A DNA stretch of 64,000 bases from Trichopria drosophilae (GCA_030407085.1 CM059583.1:43493001-43557000); one strand, 5' to 3'; shown: positions 47,521 to 58,020, numbered from the stretch's first letter. Numbers and translations: made by a program. Notes: a model not told the origin generated them from the letters alone.

Positions 47521-49198
47521 AACTCGTATACTGGTCAAGTGTGCTGACACGCATATCTCTAAAACTTTTAAACTTTTAGATATACGAATTTTGATTTTTA
47601 TTTTTAAAGGCCAAGCTTAAAATTAATTTTGTTGCTTTCAGTATCGATCGCATAACATAAAATACCACCGCGTTTCTCATTTTTAAGCTTTGTTCTATGC
47701 TGCAAAAGTAACCACAACTTTTGAATTTGATTAAAATGGCGAACAATTTATTTTTCAGTTTTTATTTTAATGTCTTAAACAAAAACGAATTTCTCGCTTG
47801 TTTACAAAGGATACTTACTTCATATATATTACATATTTAATCATTTAATGAATATATTCGAGACATTTGAGTAATATAAAAATAATAAAGTAATGAAAAC
47901 AATTATAACAGATTAAAACTCTGCATGGACCGAGTTACTCTACGATTAATGTTGTCTTTTTGTAATAAAAAGTAACATCTTTGGGTTTTCCTAATCGAAC
48001 ATGACTCTTCCTTCTTTCAACTGCTTTCTTTTTTTCTGAAAAAGTAATTTTTTGTAATCAGACATGGCAAATGTTCATATGGAGGATTTTTTAAACATCT
48101 CGGATCAGCGCATGATAGAGAATTTAGAAATAGAGTATTTTTACACTTTTCTTTATTGCGGTGGTCCAAATTAGAAAACAAATTGAAATAAATAAACATT
48201 TATTACAAATTACATTTATTTATTTAGATATACGGGTCAAAGATCCTTTACAATAGTTATAATAGCGATGGCATCTATTTGTAAATGGTTACATATATTT
48301 AAAATTAAACAATTCAAAATAATATCATATATTATTGAAATAGTACATTGCATTGAAATAGGAGGTTTATACTGAAATTCATGACATTCGCAATTCATAT
48401 AAATAAATAAATAAATATTATCAGTTATAGTTTATGGCTTCTAGATTAGGAATGAAGTTAACAAATTTCCAGTATACTTCTATTATAAAAGAAGAATTCA
48501 CAATAAATATGAAGACTTTAAAAGCTAAATTTAGCATGTACCAATAAATTATGTACATTTTTCCGACGAATCCCGTTTCAATTTTCCATATTTGAGGACT
48601 TGTGAACTACACGTGGCACACATTTCTGCCGGTGCTTAAACCAGTTCTTATTATTCACGGAATAACAAAATATTGATATAGTCACATTCAATATGTCGTT
48701 ACAAAAGTTACAGCAGCCGAATTGTGAAAAAGTTCAATTTAAAAAAAGTTATCTCGCAAATTTGAGCGTTCCTCCTTTCATTTTGACGAAAGGTACATCC
48801 TTGTTGTCATGATTTTTCACTTCCATATAATCTCACCTACTTATACACGAATGCTTACAAAGCTCCGTTAAAAAATAATTCAATGAATGTTGAAAAAAAA
48901 ACATAACTGTTGTGCACAAGAAATTGTCATATTCGACACTTGCGACTTCATTATTCGAATGTCGAACACTCATTAAGAACGCATAAGAGGCACTATAATC
49001 TACCAAAATCTGATGTTACATATTTATTTCTATGATTTTTACGGTATCATAATGGATGTCATGTTAAAGTTTTAAAGTTCCGGAGACATGCCATATGCTT
49101 ATTCATGGTGGCGTGTGACTGCCATGGAACTAAGTGTAAACGACTGCAAATGAAAAGAAATAAAAATATATCGACACACACTTGACCACCCAGCAAAC
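47520..49198. other. No secure gene; LINE-type 3' tail on the minus strand near 48195-48260
   Basis: The minus strand at 48260-48195 reads GGATCTTTGACCCGTATATC then AAATAAATAAATG, matching the 3' tail of the LINE at 45890-45922. A minus-strand frame at 48017-48199 contains CADPRCLKNPPYEHLP but lacks support. The rest is unremarkable AT-rich sequence. Confidence 0.4.
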
Positions 49199-50805
49199 GA
49201 AAATTTATGGAAATTCATTGAGTGATTTTGAATGAATCTTAATAGATTCGAGTTGGTTTTCGTAATCACTAAATATCAATAGAAATCTGTTCAACAGAGC
49301 TGTAAACATTGATTTTCTATTGTTTTAAAATCATTAATTTCAGTACGTGCTTATTATATTATTGAAATGCATTCACTTTCATTGGCTTTCGCATTTTTTA
49401 AATGATTTTGTATTAATAAAAGGTTGTACATTTTATATATTAATTTTTCTAATTAGTTATTATTATATTATGCACACCGTTCCTCAAGGACCAAACAAGT
49501 TTAACAAAAATTTCAATGAAAACGGTTGTCGGCGTCTTATTCTATGCACTCCATACTTTAAAAATTAATTTTGATCGAAATCCTACTTGCTCGCGTATTT
49601 ATCAATTCAAATCTTTTAGAGTATATTAGACTATCTTAAGGGGGTAAAGTAGTAATCGAAGATAAAAAAAATGTAAATTAAAAAGTTCTGACTCATTTCT
49701 TTCAAATTCTGGCTTCATAAAGGCAATTCAAACCATTATTTACTACCTTCTAAAAAAAATAAAAAACAATTAAAGAGAATTAGCGGAGAATTTTCTGCAA
49801 TATGATTTTTCGATATTAGAGAAAATTCTTGGTGAATTCTCGACAAATTTCTTTGATTTTATTTAAGAGAGCATAAAAAATTGTCAGAATTGTCTTTATG
49901 AAACTGAAAATTTGAAAATTCGATTCAGTAATTTTTAATTTAGATTTTTTTCATTACTGCTTTCCTCTAATTTGATTTAAAAAATTTTTAAATTTGGGTG
50001 AACACAAAAACACATTTTTTTAAAATTACGGATGGATTTAAAGAAAGTAAATTTAAAAAACAAATTTTTTACATTTTTTTTCCACCACCACTGACTACCG
50101 CGTCAAAAGTTACTCAAGAACGAATTTCTATGACCTATTAAAATTCGCTAAATTAATTTAAACATTCAAAAAAAGTTTGGTGAACAGAAAAACGTATTTC
50201 CGAAATAATTACGCATGGATTTTAAAAAATTCCATTTCTTTTCGAGGAAAAAATTGTTTTGGGTCAACAAATATGTTTACAATTTTTATTATACTATCTT
50301 TGAATTCCTCGTAAATGACTAAAAAAACAACTTTTTGTTATTTTTTGAAGGATTGTTTCATTTAAATATTTTATTTCCATTCAAAATCATTTACCTCCCA
50401 ACCTTCTTATTGGTAATAACTTATTCGATTTCATTCATATCAGTTGCATTTTCATTTGATTTTTTTTCGATTCAAAATCATTAAATTTGTTGTCGTGTAA
50501 TAATTAACTATCGATTCAAATTCATTCGCGGAAAATATTACTATTTTTCCATTGAAATTAATTCCAGTTGCAATTGTTCTATTCCCACTTTTTAATTGAA
50601 ATTCATTCAACGAAATCATTTTTCCATTCCACTATTTTCCCATTAAAAACCATTAAATCGAACAACTTTTTATGGGCTATTAACAATTAAAAATCATTGA
50701 AACACATTTTTTCATTAAAATTCATTGCAGGAGCTAAGAAAACGAATTCAGAAATGATGCAGGGAATGAATTTCAATGGATCTTCATGAATTTTCGTTTG
50801 CTGGG
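49199..50805. mobile_element. CCC-ended word-rich element (CCCAGCAAACGA type)
   Basis: Ends CCCAGCAAACGAAAATT and inverse (17 bp identical). Both halves are composed of TTTCATTGAAAT, ATTCATTC and AATCATTAAA words. It hosts the TTAA foldback at 49640-49976. The end lies 49 bp from the AMDHD2 exon at 50855, so it sits in that gene's intron. No clear target duplication (CA on the left, TT on the right). Confidence 0.7.
49640..49976. mobile_element. TTAA-target foldback MITE
   Basis: Left end after TTAA reads GGGGGTAAAGTAGTAATCGA; the right end mirrors it as TTACTGCTTTCCTC followed by TAA. The arms match through ACAATT..GAGAATT and AAATTCTCCGCTAATT-like segments. Same family as 4737-5107. Confidence 0.65.
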
Positions 50806-50854
50806 TTGTACTTTCAACTATAAATAATAATAAATAAATATTACTATCACATAG

Positions 50855-51236
50855 TTTCATCATAGAGATCCTGGCCTGGTTGGTTTGCTTACATCTGATA
50901 ACATTCCATCAGAAAAAACAGTTTATTATGGTATTATAGCAGATGGTGTTCATACACATCCCGCAGCATTAAGGATTGCACATCGAACTCATCCAGAAGG
51001 TAATTATTTTACGATATATTCTAATGAAATGTATTTACATTGCTGTTGTTTTAAATAAGGTCTGGTACTCGTCACGGATGCTATATCCGCTCTTGGTCTT
51101 CAAGAAGGTATACATCAGTTAGGACAATTCACGATTGAACTCAGAGAATGTAGAGCGTACATTGCCGGTACTGAAACTCTTTGTGGCAGTGTTGCTGATA
51201 TGGCTACATGTGTACGATTTTTCAAAAAAGCATCAG
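50855..51236 (+). CDS. AMDHD2: N-acetylglucosamine-6-phosphate deacetylase, two exons (partial gene)
   Basis: Amidohydrolase that removes acetate from GlcNAc-6-phosphate in amino-sugar catabolism. Exon A is 50855-50999 and exon B 51060-51236, joined in frame by a 60-bp GT..AG intron. Exon A encodes [15 protein letters not shown] and [20 protein letters not shown], with the substrate- and metal-contacting His of DGVHTHP. Exon B encodes [16 protein letters not shown], with the catalytic Asp of VTDA, then [15 protein letters not shown]. The acceptor CACATAG before FHHRDPG and the donor TCAG/GTATAC after KKASG imply more exons on both sides. I found none: the expected NAM exon upstream and the C-terminal third downstream are missing from the surrounding repeats. 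Either introns are very long, or this is a fragment of a duplicated or rearranged gene. No stops interrupt the two exons. Confidence 0.9.
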
Positions 51237-51270
51237 GTATACAAAATATAAATGTACAAATATGTTAGTA

Positions 51271-51480
51271 CAGTAGGACCTTTCTTATTCGAACCTCACT
51301 TATTCTAATCGTTCCACCACAAAGTCTTCTCCCACTATTACACGAAAAGTCAACGAAAAATATTGTCCACGAATCACAAGCTCGCAAGCAAAATAAGTGG
51401 GTGTAAGGGGAAAATTAGAATAAGAGAGGTCGGTGCCATCTTGAAAAACTTTACTAATTAGAATAAGAGAGGTCGTACTG
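51271..51480. mobile_element. CAGTAGGACCTC MITE, copy 3
   Basis: Same ends and body as 32474-32690, flanked by TA, starting 35 bp after AMDHD2 exon B. Confidence 0.8.
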
Positions 51481-52156
51481 TAATAGTTTCAATATTTTAT
51501 TTTTCAAGATTAACTCATTAACGCCCAAAGGACACTACGCCAACAGAAAGAAACAGAATGCAAAATGTCGATTCCGTAGACTTTTTCGTTTATTGAGTTG
51601 CTCACCGCAGAACACCTTTTTTTCACATGCTCGAGTGTTACCTTAATTTTTAATTTTTTGACTTCTACAAATACTTGTCAAAATTCAAACTTTTCTTTTA
51701 TTTCTGCGCCACCCTAAAGTATACCGAATATCAGACCAAATTACAGTTTTTCCAAATTTTGGTCGGCCACAATGGATCCATTTTGAACTTTGCACACCTT
51801 TCCTCAACAAATTTAAGCGTCACTAAAATAGTAACTTAAAATTAGCATTGGATCTTTTTAAGGACATCAAAACTAGTAGAAAACAATTTGATTTAAAATC
51901 CTAGCTGTTGCCCTTTTCGAGATATCGGATAAAACGTCCATTTTTAATTAAAAAATTCCGATTTATTAATTCCACTCATATATTCAAATATATATTGATA
52001 ATATTTGCCTTTACATGTGTACTTACATTTCGTAAACGTATGTGTATATATATTTATATGTGCAATTTATCATGTAAAATGCGATTTTATGCATACATAT
52101 GTTAGACCGCTGCATTAAATCGAATTTTTCGCACATCATTACATAACATAGTAATA

Positions 52157-52425
52157 CAGTGGTCTTTCCCTTATTCTACTGTCTTCCTGTATTCTAATTT
52201 TGTCCCTTCTCCTATTCTAATATTTACCCTCACGCGTTCTCCCCACTGACATCTGTTGACGTGTGGATTTTCTAAATACAAATAATGGCGCATGTGCAAC
52301 AAAAGAAAAAGAGACAAAAGGGAGACCGTAAATCGAAGTAGTGGGGGAGAGGGGAAAATTAGAATAAAGGAAGAATGCCACCATCTTGGCTGACTGGACA
52401 AATTAGAATAAGGGAAGGACTACTG
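52157..52425. mobile_element. CAGTAGGACCTC MITE family, diverged copy 4
   Basis: Ends CAGTGGTCTTTCCCTTATTC and inverse of CAGTAGTCCTTCCCTTATTC, flanked by TA. The body differs from the other three copies but has the same layout and ATTCTAATT motifs. Confidence 0.7.
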
Positions 52426-52599
52426 TACATGTGTATTGTGAATTCGTGGGAATTTTTTAATTATACACTCACATATATATATATATACAGGGTGATCCAA
52501 AAGTCCCGGAACAGCAAAATATCTCAGCGGGAGTGCATTTTCGGGGAAAATGTTTTAGACAAAAGTTTAAGGATTTTTCCCTGGCTATTTAATGGCGAT

Positions 52600-52660
52600 A
52601 TTGAATTTGACCTTGAACATGACCTTGAAGGTTATTTCAAGGTCAAGTTAATTTTTTTAA
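52600..52660. promoter_or_regulatory. Cluster of TCAAGGTCA nuclear-receptor-type half-sites in the inverted ends
   Basis: The unit holds TGACCTTGAACATGACCTTG followed by TTTCAAGGTCAAG, i.e. three close matches to TCAAGGTCA in both orientations. The motif is repeated in the second unit (about 52876-52917), degenerate in the third, and mirrored in the right arm (about 54880-54925, 55145-55190). TCAAGGTCA is the extended half-site bound by FTZ-F1, HR39 and ERR-type orphan receptors. Function here is inference. Confidence 0.45.
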
Positions 52661-53690
52661 ATGGGAACCCCTATTTTTTTTCACGGATTCGGAAAGAGCA
52701 CAAAATTTTACGTCCGAATATGCTATGGCCGTTTTTTTCGGCAAGGTCATTTCAAGGTGAAACTTAAAACTCCCGTGACGGCGAAATATCTCAGAGGGTG
52801 TGCATTTCTTTGGAAATTGTTTCAGACAAAAGTTTAAGGATTTTTCCCGGGCTATTTAATGGTAGCACAGAATTTGACCTTGAACATAACCTTCAAGGTT
52901 ATTTCAAGGTCAAGTTTGTTTTTTTTAATGGAAACTGCTATTTTTTTCACGGATTCGGAGAGAGCACAAAATTTTACGTCCAAATATGCTATGGCCGTTT
53001 TTTTCGGCAATGTCATTTCAAGGCCAAACTTAAAACTCCCGGAACAGCGAATTAACTCAGCAAGAGGTCATTTTCGGGTAAAATGTTTCAGACAAAAGTT
53101 TCAGGATTTTTTCCGGGATATTTAATGCTAGCATAAAATTTGACCTTGAAAATTACCTTGAAGATTATTCTCAGGTCAAGATTATTTTTTTTTTTTAATT
53201 GGAACCCCGTTTCATTTTCTTAACGAAGTTATGAGGATCTTCCGGTATTGAGAGTGGTTAAATTCATTTTGTTCAGTCGATGCTATTACTGGACGATCTG
53301 CTCTAGGGAGATCCTTTACAGTGCCGTAAACTTCGAAACAATTTATTGTTCTGCCAAAAGTCGATTTAGGAATCAGTTCCTGTCCCTCGCTTGTCCTCTA
53401 ATTTTGTAAATAGAATAATAAACTGTTTAAAAAAAGTGTATACATACATCTTACGCAACACTTGTGCAAAGTGAACTTGGGCGCGCGAACAGCGACAGAG
53501 AGCACGAGTCACCAGCGAAGTAAATCAACAACATACATTCACATTGAATTTATACATACGTGTACAGTCTTATAAGGTTACATTTTGGTCTTAACTTTAT
53601 CGTTTTGTGAGATACATGGCCTTTCCTATCTAAACGTATTAAGCATCATTTCAGTAACAAAATACATACGTATATTTCGTACAAAGAGCA

Positions 53691-54323
53691 ATGGCTGCGC
53701 TAAGTGAACGAGAAAGAATAACCATTCTCATGATGAGAGGCTGGGGTGATAACCAGCGATCTTTAGAGAATGTGCGAACCTTATTTAACGCATCATTTAG
53801 AGAGGGACGAGAACCGATTTCTAAATCTACTGTTAGCAGAACAATAAATCGTTTTGAAGTTCACGGTACTGTGAAGGATCTCCCAAGAGCAGGTCGTCCA
53901 GTAACAGCATCAACTGAAGAAAATGAGTTGAATGTCGCGCTGTCAATAACGGAAGATCCTCATACTTCCATCAGGAAAGTTAAACAGCAGCACGACTTGT
54001 GTTACGGTACAGTACAACGGATCTTAACTAAAAACTTAAAATTTCACCCATACAAAGTTAGACTCGTACAACAATTGAATGAAGACGATCCTGATAGACG
54101 CCTACAGTTTGCGGAATTAATGATGAATCGAATAGATGCTGATGCCGGTTTCTTGAATCGCATCGTATTTTCTGATGAAGCTACATTCTTCTTAAATGGG
54201 GCAATCAATAGACATAACATGTCTTATTGGAGTGAAACCAATCCTAATTGGATGGTCGATAGTCGTTCTACTCAATATCCTGAAAAAGTAAACGTATGGG
54301 CAGGTATTATAAACTTGCCTTAA
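53691..54323 (+). pseudogene. Truncated Tc1/mariner-superfamily transposase
   Basis: A 210-codon frame from MAALSERERITILMMRGWGD. The N-terminal part has two helix-turn-helix regions (KSTVSRTINRFEVHGTVKDL followed by PRAGRPVTAS; ITEDPHTSIRKVKQQHDL). The catalytic domain starts with NRIVFSDEATFFLNG, where the first Asp of the DD[D/E] triad lies in FSDE. It reaches VNVWAGI, after which the frame runs into INLP and a stop at 54321. A (CACACG)n tract follows at about 54338. The second and third catalytic acidic residues are therefore missing. Intact relatives are about 340-400 residues. The HTH pair and FSDEATF are typical of an insect group related to Tc1. It cannot catalyse transposition, but could still bind the ends if expressed. 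Confidence 0.85.
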
Positions 54324-54337
54324 CTGTCTGGGGACAC

Positions 54338-54398
54338 CCACACACACACACGCACACGCACACGCACACGCACACGCACACGCACACGCACACGCACA
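54338..54398. repeat. (CACACG)n microsatellite
   Basis: CACACACACACACG followed by about eight CACACG or CGCACA units, located at the break of the transposase frame. Confidence 0.85.
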
Positions 54399-55682
54399 GG
54401 TGACGGCGAGGGGAACCACCTGAACAAAGCACCCCGAAGAGGTGTAAACCCGACCGTGCTACCTCCACGCGGTACATCTTGGGTAATGCTAAAGCCGGCG
54501 GTAGCATTGGAAACAATGTAAAAATGTTACCCATACATACGGTATTTATAAACGTATCGGATGTAAAAAAAAAATGTATATTTTTATCCGGGAACAATGA
54601 TAATGCATTGCACTCTGGAAACTCTGGAAACATTACGAAAATAAAACGGGGTTCCAATTAAAAAAACATAGTCTTGAGCTTAGAATAAGCCTCAAGGTAA
54701 TTTTCAAGGTTAAATTCAATGGTGCCTCTAGCTGAGTTAATTCGCTGTTCCGGGAGTTTTAAGTTTGGCCTTGAAATGACATTGCCGAAAAAAACGGCCA
54801 TAGCATATTTGGACGTAAAATTTTGTGCTCTCTCCGAATCCGTGAAAAAAATAGCAGTTTCCATTAAAAAAAAACAAACTTGACCTTGAAATAACCTTCA
54901 AGGTCATGTTCAAGGTCAAATTCTGTGCTACCATTAAATATCCCAGGAAAAATCCTTAAACTTTTGTCTGAAACAATTTCCAAAGAAATGCACACCCTCT
55001 GAGATATTTCGCCGTTACGGGAGATTTAAGTTTCACCTTGAAATGACCTAGCCGGAAAAATCGATCATATCATACTCGGGCGTAGAATTTCCCGCTCTTT
55101 CAGAATCCATGAAAAAAAATAGGGGTTCCCATTTAAAAAAATTAACTTGACCTTGAAATAACCTTCAAGGTCATGTTCAAGGTCAAATTCAATATCGCCA
55201 TTAAATAGCCAGGGAAAAATCCTGAAACTTTTGTCTGAAACATTTTCCTCGAAAATGCACTCCCGCTGAGATATTTTGCTGTTCCGGGAGTTTTGGATCA
55301 CCCTGTATACGTACATTTATTCATAATATTTGTTTATTATGTAGTTATGTACATATATTAGCTGTGTATATATACATAAATCAATTACATGAACGCGTAT
55401 AACAATTAACTTATAACTAAAAATGACGAGATGAAAATTCAACAACGGCCTTTTGCAAATGTAAAATGTAAGATGGGTCATCCATTGAATTAATTTTATA
55501 TCGATTTCAGTATGTTGAGAATTCGTGGTGGATTGATTCCCGGGATTGTTTTTTATCATTTGTCAATTATCAAATTAAAATGAACCACGCGTTTTATATA
55601 AGCTTTTAAGCGTGCCATAAAACATAAAAATTATATACGAAAAATTCGATTTAAAGTAGCGCCCTTACATACTATATGCATA

Positions 55683-56965
55683 CCCGCTAAACAATATTCC
55701 GTTACAGCATCATCTTTGAAACGTCGCATTATAGCCATGCGACCAAACTTGTTTCATTGCAAAAACATTTTTGGGACGTCCTTGAACCAGAAATGTCCTG
55801 CCACATTTACGGTTTTTAAATAACGTTTCATTCGTAACGTACCTGCGACGTTTGAAAACTATACATCCAACGTTGTAAAAACGTTACATTAAACGGTCAT
55901 AAATAAAAATTATAAGAAATTCGACGAATTATTTTATTCAATTCGAATTTTATTATTATTTATGTATCGTTAGATGTGTTATGAAAGAATGTAGTTTTAT
56001 AATTTTACTCGCAAATAAATCTATGATATAAGAAAAATCCGTCCCGACCGAGGATCGAACCCGGGTCTACCAGTTACAACGCTGACGTCTTAACCACTAC
56101 GCTACGCTCGCATACGTGAACGAGAGCTCTTATACTCAATCGTAGAAGGCTTCTTGATAAATGCGGGTTTAGTTTAAACAAGATATGTTTAATTAATTTT
56201 GTCATTTCCATATTGGGAATAATAATATTTTAATATTATTTGACTATTTTGTAGTAATTTATTGTAATTTAAATAAATATTTTTAAGATATCCGTATAAT
56301 ATTTTTTTTAAACGAAATGGATTAATAGACAATGTTTAAAAAAATGTAAAGTTAATTGACACACGTATATTTTACAAATGCACTACTTGGAAATAAGTTA
56401 TGAAATTACGCGGATATTAAAATTAACACAAGTGAACCACTTTTTAAATTATGAATTAAATTTAATACAATTTACATTAAAAATAATAAGGTGCGAGTTA
56501 TTTTTCTGGACAAGTGACGGAATATTAAAATTAACATAAGTGAACCAATTTTTAAATTATGCATTAAATTTAATACAATTTACATTAAAAATAATAAGGT
56601 GCAAGTTATTTTTGAAGTTATTGAAGGCGAAGTCTGAGATGGAACCGGTCGAAACGATTGAATTTATGCAATAAATCATGTCTACGAAACGTTGCATTCG
56701 TAACATTACATGAATGTTACGTTAGTAACCTGAATGCGACGTTTTAAATTTCCTTGGTGATTTTGTGACGTTGCAGAAACGATTCCATAAAACATTTTTA
56801 AAACTGTTATAAAGTGACATTCTGGTAATGTTACGCATTAGCTTTGTGTATTTAGATATTGTGCAGCGTTGTGTAAACGGCATCAAGAAGTTGTTACGAA
56901 ACGTTACGTTTTTGCCATAAATGGGATAACATGTAACGTTTCATTTACGTTACATGTTTAGCGGG
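55683..56965. mobile_element. CCC-ended word-rich element (CCCGCTAAAC type), TA duplication with empty site
   Basis: Ends CCCGCTAAACA and TGTTTAGCGGG, flanked by TA (55681-55682, 56966-56967). The terminal thirds are built from AACGTTACAT, CGTTACGTT and GTTACGAAAC words in both orientations. It is inserted in the right arm of the inverted repeat 51505-57252. The left arm keeps the uninterrupted sequence, whose inverse reads GCATAAAATCGCATTTTAC (around 52074-52093). It carries a tRNA-like segment at 56036-56115. Confidence 0.85.
56036..56115 (-). repeat. tRNA-derived sequence (SINE head or tRNA pseudogene)
   Basis: On the minus strand there is an A-box-like GCGTAGTGGTTAAGACG and a perfect B box GGGTTCGATCC, spaced as in a tRNA. 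A T-arm of five pairs (CCGGG/CTCGG, with one G-T) can form. A loop with TGT in the anticodon position (GTTGTAA) suggests descent from tRNA-Thr. The acceptor stem does not pair, so it is not a working tRNA. RNA polymerase III promoter boxes appear intact. Confidence 0.6.
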
Positions 56966-57252
56966 TAAAATCGCATTTTACACACTAAATTGCACATATA
57001 AATATTTACACATACGTGTACGAAATGTGCATATTTAAAAGCAAATATTATCAATAAATATTTGAATATATGAGTGTAATTAAAAAATTCGGAATTTTCT
57101 AATTAAAAATGGACGTTTTATCTGATATCTCGAAAAGGGCAACAGCTACGATTTTAAATAAAAATTTTTTCTACTAATTTTGATGTCCTTAAAAAGAACT
57201 TAAACTCTCCCTTTTAGTGGCGCTTAAATTTGTTGAGGAAAGGTGTGTTTGA

Positions 57253-57960
57253 AAGTGATGAAACACCGCAGTTCGGATGCGTAATGCAAGTATCCGTCCG
57301 CTAGATGGCCAAACTAATCCATTTACGAAACATCCTCGATTGCCCAGAATTCAGTTCAGCTGTTCTACAGTTTAGCAGATTTTTATTTAGCTTCAGGCAG
57401 ATATGTTATTTTGGCGTGTCAATGTCAACGTACGTATCTTTTTTGAAATTTGGCAAATTTTAAATGAAGACTTACTAAATGTCATGTGTCATTAAACTTA
57501 TTCAAATACGAGAAACATTACGACATGGATATAAATGTTTAAACATATTAACTTTTACGTTTTCTTTATTGATACATATTCAATAACATATAAAAACTTA
57601 ATATCATATGTTTCAAAGTTCCTCGTTGATCAGGAAAAGATTATAGACCATTTCACATATTCTAACCTCTCTGGGTTGTGTCTGTTTTTGTACAACACAA
57701 TTGTAAAAAAATAGCAATGAATTTTACCACATTAAGCGGAGGCAATTTTATGATCAACGCTAAACGTAGGGTTTACACAAGCTGGGTTGTTACCATGTGT
57801 AGTGTAGGGTTTTTACAATGACAGTGTATATATTTCTATAAAATCAATGCGAACAATTCAGCACAGTCTTCGGAATGTGAAGCCAATCTAAAAACGTAGC
57901 ATTACTGTGAATTATATATTTTTTTCGAGTATTCCTCGAATAATGCATTCTTGTAATTCC
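57253..57960. other. No coding gene; possible 5' UTR exon near 57270-57429, CACTG-type words at 57690-57830
   Basis: 57270-57429 is CpG-richer and repeat-free and ends at a donor-like CAAC/GTACGT. It could be the first exon of the GSKIP-DCTN2 transcript, which appears to have an acceptor just before its start codon, but this is speculative. 57690-57830 has AATTTTACCAC and TAGGGTTTTTACAATG words like the 34235 element. Confidence 0.3.
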
Positions 57961-58020
57961 CTATCATCAAGAATTATTAATGAACTGACATTTACTTTTC
58001 TCGTAGTGTGAGATATACTA

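Larger units (their letters stand above)
52488..55305. mobile_element. Mariner-superfamily element with very long, internally repeated inverted ends
   Basis: Ends CAGGGTGATCCAAAAGTCCC and inverse, flanked by TA (52486-52487, 55306-55307). The left arm is about 735 bp (to 53222), the right about 676 bp (from 54630). The left arm consists of three units of about 267 bp starting near 52500, 52769 and 53036, each beginning CCCGGAACAGC-like and containing TTTCAGACAAAAGTTTAAGG and CTTGAACATGACCTTGAAGG. The right arm carries two units plus part of a third. The interior has a truncated transposase (53691-54323). Confidence 0.9.
51505..57252. mobile_element. Large inverted-repeat element hosting later insertions
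   Basis: 51793-52150 and 55605-57252 (the latter interrupted by 55683-56965) are inverted copies, sharing ACACCTTTCCTCAACAAATT, GCCCTTTTCGAGATATC, TTAAATCGAATTTTTCG and others. A TTAACCC-like left end, TTAACTCATTAACGCCCAAA, begins at about 51505; the right end is lost. The spacer contains a MITE (52157-52425) and the mariner-superfamily element (52488-55305). Confidence 0.65.

Noticed and set aside
48017..48199. Minus-strand frame with CADPRCLKNPPYEHLP as a host exon
   Set aside because: No splice sites or neighbouring exons; it adjoins a LINE-type 3' tail and may be repeat-derived.
52375..53125. Overlapping frames of 85-130 codons in the left end of the mariner-superfamily element, mirrored at 54658-55316
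   Set aside because: They are translations of the repeated terminal units and occur identically in both orientations, so they are not genes.
54192..54657. Minus-strand frames with runs of Cys-Val or Cys-Ala
   Set aside because: They are translations of the (CACACG)n microsatellite.
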